From Irineochytrium annulatum (lineage: Eukaryota > Chytridiomycota > Chytridiomycetes > Chytridiales > Chytridiaceae), in assembly GCA_027600665.1 (NCBI GenBank), contig JADGJL010000973.1, forward strand, positions 1-11,449: a DNA stretch of 11,449 nucleotides, given 5' to 3'. Of the stretch, positions 1 through 8,580 are shown one piece after another (the stretch's first letter is position 1; each line of letters begins with the position of its first letter). The notes beneath the pieces were generated by a model. The model saw only the letters and a program-made list of their open reading frames with translations, searched no databases and had not been told where the DNA came from. A program made the position numbers and the translations under genes.

Positions 1-451
1 ACAGGGGAAGGGTCGAAGGCAGGGATGGCCGGCGGGCATCCCTCGCCGGCTTGAGAGAGGACTTCAGCTTCCGGTCAAGGCCGCCCTCGTTCCCCGCTCC
101 CGCTTCGGCCCCGACTGCGGCTCCGGCTCCGGCGGGTGCAGGGAAGTCCTCTGCCCGGTGGTGCCCTAGCATGTTGAAGTCGGGCGTTGTGAGTGGTGTG
201 TGTCCTCCTCCTGAGACAGGATCTCTCATCAGGGTGATTTTGACCACTGCCCGTTCAGCACCCTGCGAAGCGGCGGAAGCCGCAGGCTGTGGGGCCGCGA
301 TCATCCGGAGCAGCTTGATCGGCTTTATCGGCGCGGTCGGAGGCGGCGGAGTGTCGAGCTCGTCGAGGTCGGGTCGCGATGTCGGCACCTCGACGTGGAC
401 GGCGACGCGAGCTGGCGCGAAATCACGATGTGACGGGTGCTGACCGGCCAT
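1..451 (-). CDS. Partial Pro/Ala/Gly-rich protein of unknown function, runs off the left edge
   Basis: On the minus strand an ATG at 451-449 opens a frame that stays open to base 1, giving 150 codons plus one base with no stop. The start is supported by an in-frame TGA 18 nt upstream of the ATG. The N-terminal part contains an acidic/proline stretch (DELDTPPPPTAPIKPIK, about residues 30-46). The middle is more ordinary (ERAVVKITLMRDP) and is followed by an Ala/Gly/Pro-rich stretch rich in GAG-type repeats and a basic segment. I do not recognise the family. The opposite strand is also open here (51-443), but it starts with TTG and reads as a GC-rich shadow. Real gene status is plausible rather than proven, because GC-rich DNA makes long open frames by chance. 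An intron inside this span cannot be excluded. Confidence 0.55.
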   Translation of the reverse strand, partial: MAGQHPSHRDFAPARVAVHVEVPTSRPDLDELDTPPPPTAPIKPIKLLRMIAAPQPAASAASQGAERAVVKITLMRDPVSGGGHTPLTTPDFNMLGHHRAEDFPAPAGAGAAVGAEAGAGNEGGLDRKLKSSLKPARDARRPSLPSTLPL

Positions 452-893
452 CGGATCGCTATCAGGCTTTCAAGGGGGTCGCGCGGGCTGTTGAGGCTGT
501 TGCGGGTGCAGTGGGTTTCGATGTCGCGTCAGCCCGTGGTAATTCGAGATGAAGACTTCAAGGACGGAGGCGGACCGCAGGACCAATGAGCTGTCAATTA
601 AACCTCAACTCGAACCCGGACGGAGATCGTCAACGATCAAGATCACATCTGAATATTCCAACCCCGACCACCTCCCCTTCGTCTTGACACCGACCGACGT
701 AATGTGACCAGCGAGATTGAGAGATGGATGGAACCAGAGGACAATAATGCAGGTCATCAAAATAAACACATATACTTTTGATAATGTGACTGCACATATT
801 CTCGCGCGTCTTTACTACAAATGATTATAATTGAACGGGGAGAAGAGATGAAAGCTCCAAAAAATTCCAAAAACAGAATGTACGTGGGAAATA
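452..893. other. Intergenic region between the left partial gene and the prolidase-like gene
   Basis: This 442-bp stretch lies upstream of the left partial minus-strand gene and downstream of the minus-strand prolidase stop codon. It therefore should hold the promoter of the former and the 3' untranslated region of the latter. It turns from GC-rich (452-560) to AT-rich (about 720-890). I see no open frame of note, no RNA gene, and no textbook AATAAA for the prolidase transcript, only AT-rich runs of the kind fungal poly(A) sites often use. Confidence 0.5.
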
Positions 894-2902
894 TTACATC
901 CTCGTGATAATGCGCTTGATTCCGTCGTGGTCGATCATAATGACGTCTTCTATCCTAACGCCGCCCATATCGACATAACCTCCGTGGTCAATCTTATCCC
1001 AGTTAACGAAGTCGCGCCTGCCGGAGCCGTCTCGATCCTCCCTGACGAACTGGAGGAGCTCGGGGATAAAGTAGACGCCAGGTTCAACGGTCGTGATGTG
1101 GCCCCTTCATAATATAAATCCGTCAACTCGAAATCAGATGTTTTGAAACGGGATAAGCTCTAACCTGAAGATCTCATAATCAGCCACCGCCGACATCCCT
1201 TCGTTTGAATCCTCCTCCCATTGACCGGGCAACATCTCCACACCATCCGCCAACAACCCCATACCCGTCCCTTTCCCCATCATCACATGCTTCACCGGCG
1301 TAGGGTCATGCACCTCCAACCCGATCGGATGGCCCAACCCATGCGGCATGAAAACGCCCCACATGCCCCTTTCCACGAGCTCGTCTAGCGTCGCATTCAC
1401 GAAGAACCCATTTTCCAACAGCTCCCCCGTCAGCTCCCTCATCGCCGCGGCGTTCAGCGCAGCCCATGACCCGCCCTCGAAATAGTGGTCCCGCATGACG
1501 GACTCCTGGACGCGGGAGACCATGCCATGAACCTCCAGCATCTGACGCGTCGGACGGCCGCGGAAGTAGGTGCGCGTCAGGTCTGACGTGTAGCCGGCGT
1601 GCTCGGGGGAGGCGTCGATGAGGATCAGGGACGGGTTGGCAATGGGGATGTAGCCGGCGGTTTCGTTCTCGCCGGTTCGGTAGTGGAGGACGGAGGAGTG
1701 CCAGCCGGCTCCGACGATTGGTGGGTATGCCTGCGATGCAAACGTTTAGGCGATATGAGGCCACGCGAAACGCTCACCTGGAGGCTCCCACCGCAAACGG
1801 CAGACAGCCTTGTGAACTCGGCTTCGATGGCAATCTCGGAGATCACCCGCGCCGAGTCGATCAACGTCTCCTTGACCGTGTCATGGACCCACCGAGCGAG
1901 CCTCGACGCGAACGTCAAGACTTCAAGCTCCGACTCGCTCTTGACAAATCGCGACTCGATAAACGCCTGCGCCACGTCCTCTGACTGCCGCACTTGAAGC
2001 CCGCTCTTGCCGAGCTCCTCGGCCACGGTTGTGCCGAGGGAGGACAGAAGCGCCTTTGGTGGGACGGTCGTGAGGATGCGAGAACTGCCGTTGCGGGACG
2101 ACTGGAGGGACAGGTCAGAAACAAGCGCCGTGATGGGCTTGACGTCGTGGATGTGGTGGTGGGATATTAGGAAGGATTTGGACGGGAGCGGGCCAGTGAA
2201 AACCATCTCGCGCTGGCTTTGCTCCGGGAGGTAGATGGTGATGTCGAACGTGTTGTTCAAGGTTGTGCGAGTGCGCGTGAGGGCCACGGCCGCGCCTGAC
2301 ACGTAAAACGGTCCAAGAACTGAGGTGGTGGCAGAATAGTCAGTACTTCTGCATGCGGAATGATCTCCAAGCTACTTACGGTACTGCACATTTGCAGTCT
2401 GCTTCCAGTCTGCGAATTCCGAGTCGCTCTCATCGCGAATAGGTCGTTGCGCCGTCGGCAGTAAGATAGTGATATCTTCGTCGTCCTCGGCGCTGCTTAT
2501 CGCGTCACTGAGAATCGTCATGAGCCTAGGCCTGTTCTCCAGGAAGATCCTCTTCTCTTTTGGGGCCTCAAACGGGCACACTAGCATCAATCGGTCAGCG
2601 TTTCCATCATCAGGCATCCGCGAATGCAGGGATGCAAGCTCACCATCAACGGGGGACCTGCCGGGCCTATGCCACTTCCACCAGTCCTTCCAAGAGCGGC
2701 CGGTGGAAGTCTGTTCCGGCTGATCCTCGTTAGGAACGAGGCCGAAACGGCGATCCAGCGAGTGCGAGATCGTCGACCCGAGGAGGACGATCGCGAGCAC
2801 CAGGGCGACGACGGTCCGCGTACGGGCCTGGCGCGGCCTCGCGACCCACTCGCGATCGGGTGCCGAGGAAGTCGGGAGCAGGGTCTTCTCGTCCTTGCTC
2901 AT
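894..2902 (-). CDS. Membrane-anchored Xaa-Pro dipeptidase (prolidase-like, peptidase family M24), four exons
   Basis: Spliced model on the minus strand: exons 2902-2380, 2319-1778, 1730-1165 and 1104-894. Introns are 60, 47 and 60 nt, all GT..AG with consistent phases, and the product is 613 residues. The family hydrolyses X-Pro dipeptides with a dinuclear metal centre. All five expected ligands are visible: D394 and D405 in the IDASPEHAGYTSDLTRT segment, H489 in HGLGHPIGLEVHDP, E551 in TTVEPGVYF, and E596 in GGVRIEDV. H371 and H496 match the conserved second-shell histidines. An aminopeptidase-P-type N-terminal domain (about 110-340) carries the usual F-Y-x-S-G turn (FYVSG) just after intron 1. 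Residues 31-46 are a strongly hydrophobic segment after a basic stretch (RPRQARTRT), suggesting a type II anchor with the catalytic domain in a luminal or extracellular space; soluble human prolidase is about 490 residues. The start chosen is the ATG at 2902, with A at -3. The longer frame to 2977 begins with GTG. No inactivating change was seen. Confidence 0.92.
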
Positions 2903-3123
2903 GCTGGGTGGGGATGAACTGAACTTTTCGTGGGCCGCTATCCCGACAGCTGGTCGCGACGCCACACGAACTCCCACTATGCGCCTGCGCCATCGGCCGA
3001 CAGCGAACCGGCTTGCGACTTAAAGAGATCTACGCGTCAGGATGACCGGCGCTGGAGGTGATCCTAACTGCGATTTGCAACGGCACTCTAGCAACCTCGC
3101 AAGATACGCACGGCCAACGCACT
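2903..3123. promoter_or_regulatory. Divergent intergenic region, candidate bidirectional promoter
   Basis: Only 221 bp separate the start codons of the minus-strand prolidase-like gene and the plus-strand class C receptor gene. Both promoters, or one shared bidirectional promoter, must lie here or inside the flanking coding sequence. No clear TATA box is visible; the nearest AT-rich element is TTAAAGAGAT around 3020. A short hydrophobic reading (VILTAICNGTLAT, 3058-3096) lies in frame with the receptor upstream of its first ATG and may belong to an unrecognised signal-peptide exon. In that case the true intergenic space is even shorter. Confidence 0.5.
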
Positions 3124-6027
3124 ATGGCGGCCCCCGACGCGCGATCGCGCCAGTCCGTCGACATTCTGCTCGTGCTGCCCTATTCCATGAACTACCAGGG
3201 GCAGCCGGACGCGCTGACAGTCGATGTGATAAGGAACGCGGCCGGCGTGCAGGTGGGGGACGAGAAGCGCGTCAAGCCCGTCGTAACCGCGTGTTTCCTC
3301 CGGCCAGGTGGCCGTCGCGGAACACAACAGCGACCCGAGGAGCAACTTCACCATCAGGCTCGTGCCGGTCGACAATTGGGACCCCACCGGCTCTGACGAC
3401 ACGAGCTTCGACTCCGGCGGCTTCTCGGCGGTTCAGGTTCACGAAGCGATTTTAAACAACAACGGTTTGGGCACTGAACGCGTTTCGCCACTCTAATGCC
3501 GCGTGTGCAGTCGCTGGGATCGTCGGGGACTACTTCTCGACAACAACCCTGTAAGTTTGGATACAAAGTGGCGTAAGCACTCACGCGCTTATCAGCTTCA
3601 CCGCGCAGGTTGCAGGATACTACCATGTTGGTAATGTTGCATTCAGATTAAGCTGATGTTGTTTAGAAACCGATGTGCGGAATGACTCAAGGCAGTACTA
3701 CGCTCTCAAACAAGGCCAATTACCCTTATTTCTGGCGATTGATGCCCTCGAAGGTGACACCTATATTATTAGGAAGCGTACTGACGTAGGTAGGGCCTCG
3801 GTTTGCATGTCATGGCGCTGTTTCGTCATTGGAATGTCAAGCGGTTCGCTATTATTGCTTCGGAATCCGACTCCTTCAGCCTAGCGTGTACGTATAACGA
3901 CCGATTTTTTTCTCGTCTGATAGTCTAACGACTCAATGTAGACGCTCGGGACGTAACAGACGCGGCCACCGCTGCCGGTGCTACGTGGACGCTCATCACT
4001 ACCACTCCCGACCAGGAAAGCGCTGGGGACTTCAGCTACGCGCTGAGGCAGCTTAACACATTAGACTACCGCTATATCTTTCTGTCCTATCAGCCGGACC
4101 TCATTAAGCCCTTCTACTTGGCTGCCTACAACGACAGCCTTGTCGACCCAGAGCATGTGTGGATCTCCTATAACCCGCCTTTTAATGCACCGACCGATTG
4201 TGAGTTTTGCGTGAATATAAGTTTCTATGTCTGTCGCGCTGAATACGTTGTTAGTCAACGATACGACGTTTGAACCGTTCGTCGGTTTCCAATTCATCGG
4301 AATGGCGGAAACTGTCAACAATACCGCCTGGGAAGGTGAGCGCCAGTTTGACTATGTCGCTGACTGCATATATTCAAGCGTTGAATCAAACTTACTACGA
4401 AATGAACGCCGTCGATCCGGCCACGTACCCCATTGACGAGAATTACCCCGGGGAGATGGTGTTGGCATACGACTGCCTCAAGGTCATGGCCAAGGGTCTT
4501 GAAGAGGCTTTGGCGGGCCAGCCGTCGGCGGACCCGCTCCAGCTTACAAGCGGTGTACTCGGCAATCAGTTGAACTTCACCGCATTCCAAAATACAGGTT
4601 TGTAAATGCATGCAATGACAAGATAAGCGTAACCACAATAACAGGATACGTCACGGTCGACTGGGGGTCATTTCAGCTGAATCAATATGGTAAACATCCT
4701 GCGCGACGTATACATTGTAACGCATCTTTTTGCTTTCAGGCGACGTGGCCGCACCCCGACTTTTCATGTCCCTTAACTTGAGCAATTACCAGAGATTCAA
4801 CTTCCTCGGCTATGAGGATGCCTTCGGGGAAACGAGCGCCGACGCCACCGAATGGTTTCAGTTTCCCGGCCCGCAGATATTCTACGGAGGTCAGGTTTTC
4901 CAATTAACCTCCTTTAACGCGATACTTGGAACAGGCACGTTAACGCCACCACCCGATCGCGGCATCCTCACGGAGTTGGGTATCTTCCCCAACACGCCCC
5001 TGGGCGACGTTGTGTGGCTTTTCCTCGCTGTCGGCATGTTAACCGTCGCGCTCACGCTGCTAAAGTTGCTGCACATGTTTGTTACGGTGCCGTCGTCGGC
5101 CCGCTGGCGGAGACAGCTGCCACTGATGCTCTTGACGGTAACGGGCTCGTTTTTAAGCCTGCTGTCGCTTGTGTGGGCCATTGGGAGAGTCACGCTTGAT
5201 TCTTGCAGGCTTAGGGTAGGGCTATGCGCGTTGGGGGTGTCGCTTGTGCTCGGGTTCGTCATGTTATCGAGGCGCTTTCGCTAAACTTGACTGTGCAGAC
5301 CACACCTAAGCTCAATCCTACATATCAATCAATGCAGACGGAACAGGTTGCGGAGGGACAAAGGAAATCCGATGATTGACTTTGCATGCGGGTTACTATT
5401 GAGCGCGATTGCTATCATTTTGATCTACGTAGGGCGGAACGCCTTTGAAAGCAAATGATTAACTCGACAACATTCATTCAAGTACGCTGAAAGATATTTT
5501 GCCACCGCTGACGGATGAAAATTAGGTTTGCAGTCTGAACGTTCAAAAAAGAGATTCTGCGCCTGTGCTGGCGATGTACGCTATTGAGATTTTTATCCTC
5601 CTTCTCTCGGCCGTCATGGAGAACAAGAAAAACCGAGAATTCAGCTTTCGGAATGGGTTTTACAAGGTACTCGTTGAACGGCGTGATTGCTTTCTCTATC
5701 TTACACTCTCAGTTTATGGTGCTTTGCATTGTCATTGTTAGTCTTATCAACGAAGCTACAACCGCGAGAATCTTTGTAACGGTATGACCGCAAAGTTTAG
5801 AGTATGTTAACCCTGTCCAGAATTTGGCCATCTTCTTCTTATCGATGTTATGCCTCCTTGGCGTAGCTATATTACTATTTTGGCCGAATTTAGTAGGTAC
5901 GACGGTGCTGGAAGCAACCCCGGAGACGGATGACTCGGATGACAACGAGCGAGAAGAACCAGCTTTAAGGAAATATGCGCCAAAGGCAGCCGCCTCCACG
6001 GAGCAATTTGTGCGCTCTCCTTTATGA
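3124..6027 (+). CDS. Class C (GABA-B/metabotropic-type) seven-transmembrane receptor with ANF/LIVBP-like ectodomain, about 15 exons
   Basis: Exons in my model: 3124-3252, 3308-3464, 3511-3550, 3596-3626, 3667-3753, 3794-3887, 3942-4199, 4255-4335, 4379-4597, 4645-4689, 4740-5262, 5299-5428, 5526-5666, 5713-5781 and 5821-6027. All phases agree, giving 736 residues. The ectodomain (about 10-460) reads as a ligand-binding receptor domain: VAVAEHNSDP, VAGIVGDYFSTTTL, LSNKANYPYFWRLMPS, FRHWNVKRFAIIASES, EHVWISYNPPF. Seven hydrophobic segments follow: about 470-491, 507-529, 537-554, 580-598, 611-629, 646-658 and 670-690, then an acidic tail. C536 at the start of TM3 and C600 in extracellular loop 2 match the conserved class C disulfide pair. 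The family acts at the plasma membrane and couples to heterotrimeric G proteins; the ligand is unknown. Weak points are the start (no signal peptide from the ATG at 3124), the donor GTTGGT at 3627, and the TM3-TM4 junction. At that junction an in-frame TAA at 5282-5284 must be spliced out with donor GTTATC at 5263. Without this splice the protein stops at residue 561 with three TM segments. Confidence 0.83.
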
Positions 6028-6233
6028 TTTTTTTATGCATTAATTTCTTGTTAAGGGCGTGGCTTTCGTTCAGCGGAGTCAGACATTTACGGCCTGGACT
6101 GCACCAAAGCTGGCGCTTATCTCACTGATAAAGCGTAAGAATCCGCGACGGACTTCAATGGTTATCACGGAGGTATAAGACTGTTCATAAGAAGCGCTTC
6201 CAAGTGATTCGCATTACAAAACCATAGTCGGAC
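6028..6233. promoter_or_regulatory. Receptor 3' region and candidate promoter of the small downstream ORF (TATAAGA at 6174)
   Basis: The stretch starts with a T-rich run just after the receptor stop codon (about 6027-6052), a plausible 3' untranslated region. Near its right end TATAAGA (6174-6180) stands 54-60 nt upstream of the ATG at 6234, a reasonable place for a TATA box. There is no other evidence of promoter function. Confidence 0.3.
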
Positions 6234-6467
6234 ATGGCATCCATCATTAACCTAAACCCATTGCGGTCCGAGTTTATCACTGAAGATGGAAAGGAAGGAA
6301 CCATCACGCTGACGACCAAGAGTGCTGTGATCAAGATGTTAGCTACAGATGAAGAGCAGAGGGGCCGCCTGCGAACTGGCCTACATGAGGTTGCTTCGAC
6401 AAATGCTCTGCGCTCAATGATGAAAGCCAGGGAGATGTCGCTTGCACTGCAAGGTGGGACACCGTAA
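6234..6467 (+). CDS. Small hypothetical protein, 77 residues
   Basis: The ATG at 6234 has G at -3 and G at +4, a good eukaryotic start context, and a TATA-like element lies about 55 nt upstream. The product is soluble, charged and of normal composition: a beta-like first half (GTITLTTKSAVIK) and a helical second half (NALRSMMKAREMSLALQ). It has no signal peptide, TM segment or cysteine. I do not recognise it. A possible donor (CAAG|GTGGGA) sits eight residues or fewer before the stop, so the last codons could instead be intron and the gene could continue to the right, though I found no convincing next exon. The opposite strand also has a 115-codon frame (6532-6185), which looks less protein-like. 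Confidence 0.4.
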   Translation: MASIINLNPLRSEFITEDGKEGTITLTTKSAVIKMLATDEEQRGRLRTGLHEVASTNALRSMMKAREMSLALQGGTP

Positions 6468-7365
6468 TATTTGAGGCATGATTGTGTTTGCATATCAAAA
6501 TGTACTATCTCAACCTGAGCACAACAATACATCCTTCCATAAAACTTTCAAAAAAGTAATCAACTTATCCCAGCCGTCTAATCATATTGGTCCAGCAATC
6601 ATTCCTTGCTATTAAGCTGTGGTGTTCAACCTTTATTGGTGGTTGTGTCAGATAAATGCCAAAAAGGGGACAACAATCCGATGTGAGACCATAAGTGCCA
6701 CGTCCACTGCCAGGAAGCCAACTTCCTACCTCAGAGTAGGTAAAGACGAAGTCATCCCTATAATGGAGTGCAACGGACATTCTTTGTCTAGTGACACATT
6801 CAAAGGTCAATGCCACCTGCATTACACCTGCTGGTACCAAAATAGAGCTTGTCAGCGCCACTTCTTAAAAAAAGTCCTGTTTTGTTGCTCCCATTCACAA
6901 GGCATCAGCTGCTTTATGATGATGCCCTCCGACAGAATCTGCTATGTTAATTGGAAAAGATAAAGCGCAGTATATTACTTCATGTTCTTGTCCATGGCAC
7001 GGCCAGCTGTTTGTCATATCTCATCTGTTTTCCCGTCGTTATTTGACATTTGCTTCACGATATGGAAGAGAATCGTTACATTTATAATTGGATATCCAAG
7101 TGGTTTGATTCCTATCAGGTAAAAACCGTCGTTTCGCTATTTGATCAAGTCCGTTATAGCGGGCTTGGTCGTTGGCCTGACATTGCTCTTCGAATTCGTA
7201 GCGAGGCAGGTGTATCGTTTGCTCAAGAATTGAACTTGAGATGTGCAACTGAAAATCAATTGTTGATTGTGCGCATTCCTCCGCCTGATTGGACGTTCTG
7301 AGGCAAACGAGATGATTGTGCGGAGTTTGACATGCTCCCAATACTCTGACTGATCGTATGCTCTG

Positions 7366-7388
7366 CGTCTCATTTCGAGAATGAGACG
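7366..7388. repeat. Perfect 9-bp inverted repeat with 5-nt loop
   Basis: CGTCTCATT at 7366-7374 is followed by TCGAG and then its exact reverse complement AATGAGACG at 7380-7388. No T-run follows and there is no gene immediately upstream, so a terminator or RNA role is not supported. It may be chance or part of a decayed element. Confidence 0.6.
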
Positions 7389-7613
7389 TTGCATAATATA
7401 GTACACTTGTGCAGTATTGTCGATTCATGAAATGTCATAATAGAGAGCATCCGTAGTCCAGTCTAATCACTGAATAGAGCGTGGGATCGACCCAACTTTG
7501 AATGTTACGTATACACGTTTTACACCGTATGTCGCCTCCTTGAGTAATCTTCATAACTTGCTCAATGTCGATGATGGGTAGCTAGTCTCTTAAATTATTA
7601 GCAATCAAGTAGA

Positions 7614-8034
7614 TCTTCGGAGGATCCCGTGGATTTCAGCAACTGTATTGGCGGGTCCTTTGCTCGCGTCGGACAACGCTCGCTGAGTCTCCCTACTTTG
7701 CTATACTTAAGGATTTTGACTCTATTCCACCAATAACGCATTGGTGTTGCTCTTTCCCAAGGAACGAGCGTGATTCCTATCGGATGGGAGCATTTGGAAC
7801 TTAGTGCCACATCACCTCTTAATGATTTTGGCGTATCAAACCTATATGTATACCAACATATACGTGATACTGCGTTCCGCCCGACAATTCCGAATCAATC
7901 AAAGGTCCACTACCAAATTGGCTACACTGTGGTTTGAGCCTAATCCACAACTATCGCTGTGGAACGTCGTCTTGATGATGGAGGGAATACCATTGCTACC
8001 TCCGTATTAGATATTTCTTGGGTTCAATTCTTGG
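7614..8034 (+). pseudogene. Possible decayed coding remnant, unrecognised
   Basis: One plus-strand frame reads protein-like across about 420 bp, broken only by TAA, TGA and TAA codons. Readable pieces include VALSQGTSVIPIGWEHLEL and SPLNDFGVSNLYVYQHIRD, followed after two close stops by ERRLDDGGNTIATSVLD. The complementary frame in the same register is also fairly open (7810-7598), so the coding strand is uncertain. I cannot assign a family. It could be a degenerate gene or transposon fragment, or simply chance. Confidence 0.2.
7833..7870. repeat. Nested two-step inverted repeat (imperfect hairpin)
   Basis: The outer arms are GTATCA (7833-7838) and TGATAC (7865-7870). The inner arms are TATATGT (7843-7849) and ACATATA (7856-7862) around a 6-nt loop. 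Together they give a 13-bp imperfect stem. Function is unknown; AT-rich DNA yields such structures by chance. Confidence 0.5.
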
Positions 8035-8040
8035 GTTGAA
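8014..8040. repeat. Short tandem direct repeat, two 13-bp units
   Basis: Two adjacent near-identical units of TTCTTGGGTTCAA / TTCTTGGGTTGAA, differing at one base. It is too short to assign to any element. Confidence 0.55.
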
Positions 8041-8159
8041 TTCTTTACCCATAATTTATCTCTCCTAGACGCGGGGGACATTCATTGGCTGTGCAATAGT
8101 TTACTTGTGTATCAAATTGGAACGGACTTTTCCACCTTTTGTTCAATTTCAGTGGAGAA

Positions 8160-8580
8160 GACGGAAGCGGAATTGGCCACTGTTTATCCTCCAAAATGGA
8201 ACGGAGGCGGAATTCAATTCTGTTTTCCATCATCAGCTGGAACAGCAGCGGAAATGAAATGTTACTGTTCTGTGGCACATTGGCCTTCCGCCGAAATTGT
8301 TTAGGCTTCAGGAGGGCTTAAAACAGCTAAAAATCGTGTTTCGAGCGACTTTTTCTTAAACAAGAGCCCGTAATAGCGAAAAGATTCCGTTTTTAGCGGA
8401 ATTCCACCTGGTTTCAGCGCAATGGAGCGGAAACGGAAGGTCCTCAAAATCTTTGAGAGTGGGATTTCAGCGGAACGGAAGCGGAATTGACACCTTTTAT
8501 TCGGCCCGTCGCGGAACGAAATAGGAAAAACGAGAATTCTATTCCGTTTATTCTGAATTCCGTTCCATTTCCGTTTTGTT
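8160..8580. repeat. Cluster of GCGGAA/TTCCGY motifs in opposing orientations, candidate decayed mobile-element repeat
   Basis: GCGGAA occurs on the plus strand at 8167, 8207, 8248, 8396, 8427, 8470, 8481 and 8511, often flanked by further GGAA (ACGGAAGCGGAATT, GCGGAACGGAAGCGGAATT). The right part carries the opposite orientation, with TTCCGT at about 8543, 8558 and 8569. AATGGAACGG at 8196-8205 has an exact inverted copy, CCGTTCCATT, at 8560-8569, which frames most of the cluster. There is no coding potential I trust. A MITE-like or otherwise decayed inverted-repeat element is the simplest reading. A GGAA-type protein-binding cluster is the alternative. Confidence 0.45.

Larger units (their letters stand above)
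6468..8159. other. AT-richer gene-poor stretch
   Basis: About 1.7 kb with only short, mutually overlapping open frames on both strands, many starting with non-ATG codons. No frame shows a motif I know, and splice-like signals do not chain frames together. Composition drops well below the GC of the flanking genes. The structured items I can point to are two hairpins, a 13-bp tandem repeat and a weak decayed coding trace, each listed separately. It is best described as intergenic or decayed repeat DNA. Confidence 0.5.

Noticed and set aside
51..443. 130-codon plus-strand open frame
   Set aside because: It starts at TTG and is Ser/Gly/Ala-rich noise of GC-rich DNA. The minus strand here has a stop-bounded ATG start and a more protein-like core.
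1306..1764. 152-codon minus-strand frame overlapping the prolidase gene
   Set aside because: It is a shadow frame of exon 3. The other frame carries the complete M24 motifs and fits the splice phases.
1599..1997. 132-codon plus-strand frame
   Set aside because: It is antisense to prolidase exons 2 and 3, with no motif.
3042..3455. 137-codon plus-strand frame from an ATG at 3042
   Set aside because: Arg/Ala-rich shadow reading through receptor exons 1-2 and the intron between them in the wrong frame. The ligand-domain motifs lie in the other frames.
5197..5206. Strong acceptor-like TTCTTGCAG inside receptor exon 11
   Set aside because: Using it as an acceptor would remove or break the TM3 start with its conserved cysteine, and no matching donor keeps the frame.
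6565..6963. Overlapping 98- and 114-codon frames on the two strands
   Set aside because: The plus frame starts at GTG. Neither shows a motif, a good start context or splice links to other frames.
7039..7428. 129-codon minus frame and 83-codon plus frame (79 codons from the ATG at 7062)
   Set aside because: They conflict with each other, neither has a recognisable domain, and both lie in AT-rich repeat-like DNA. A small real gene cannot be fully excluded.
7478..7494. tRNA T-arm-like GGGATCGACCC
   Set aside because: No TTCRA loop of the right size, no A box at the right distance, and no acceptor stem.
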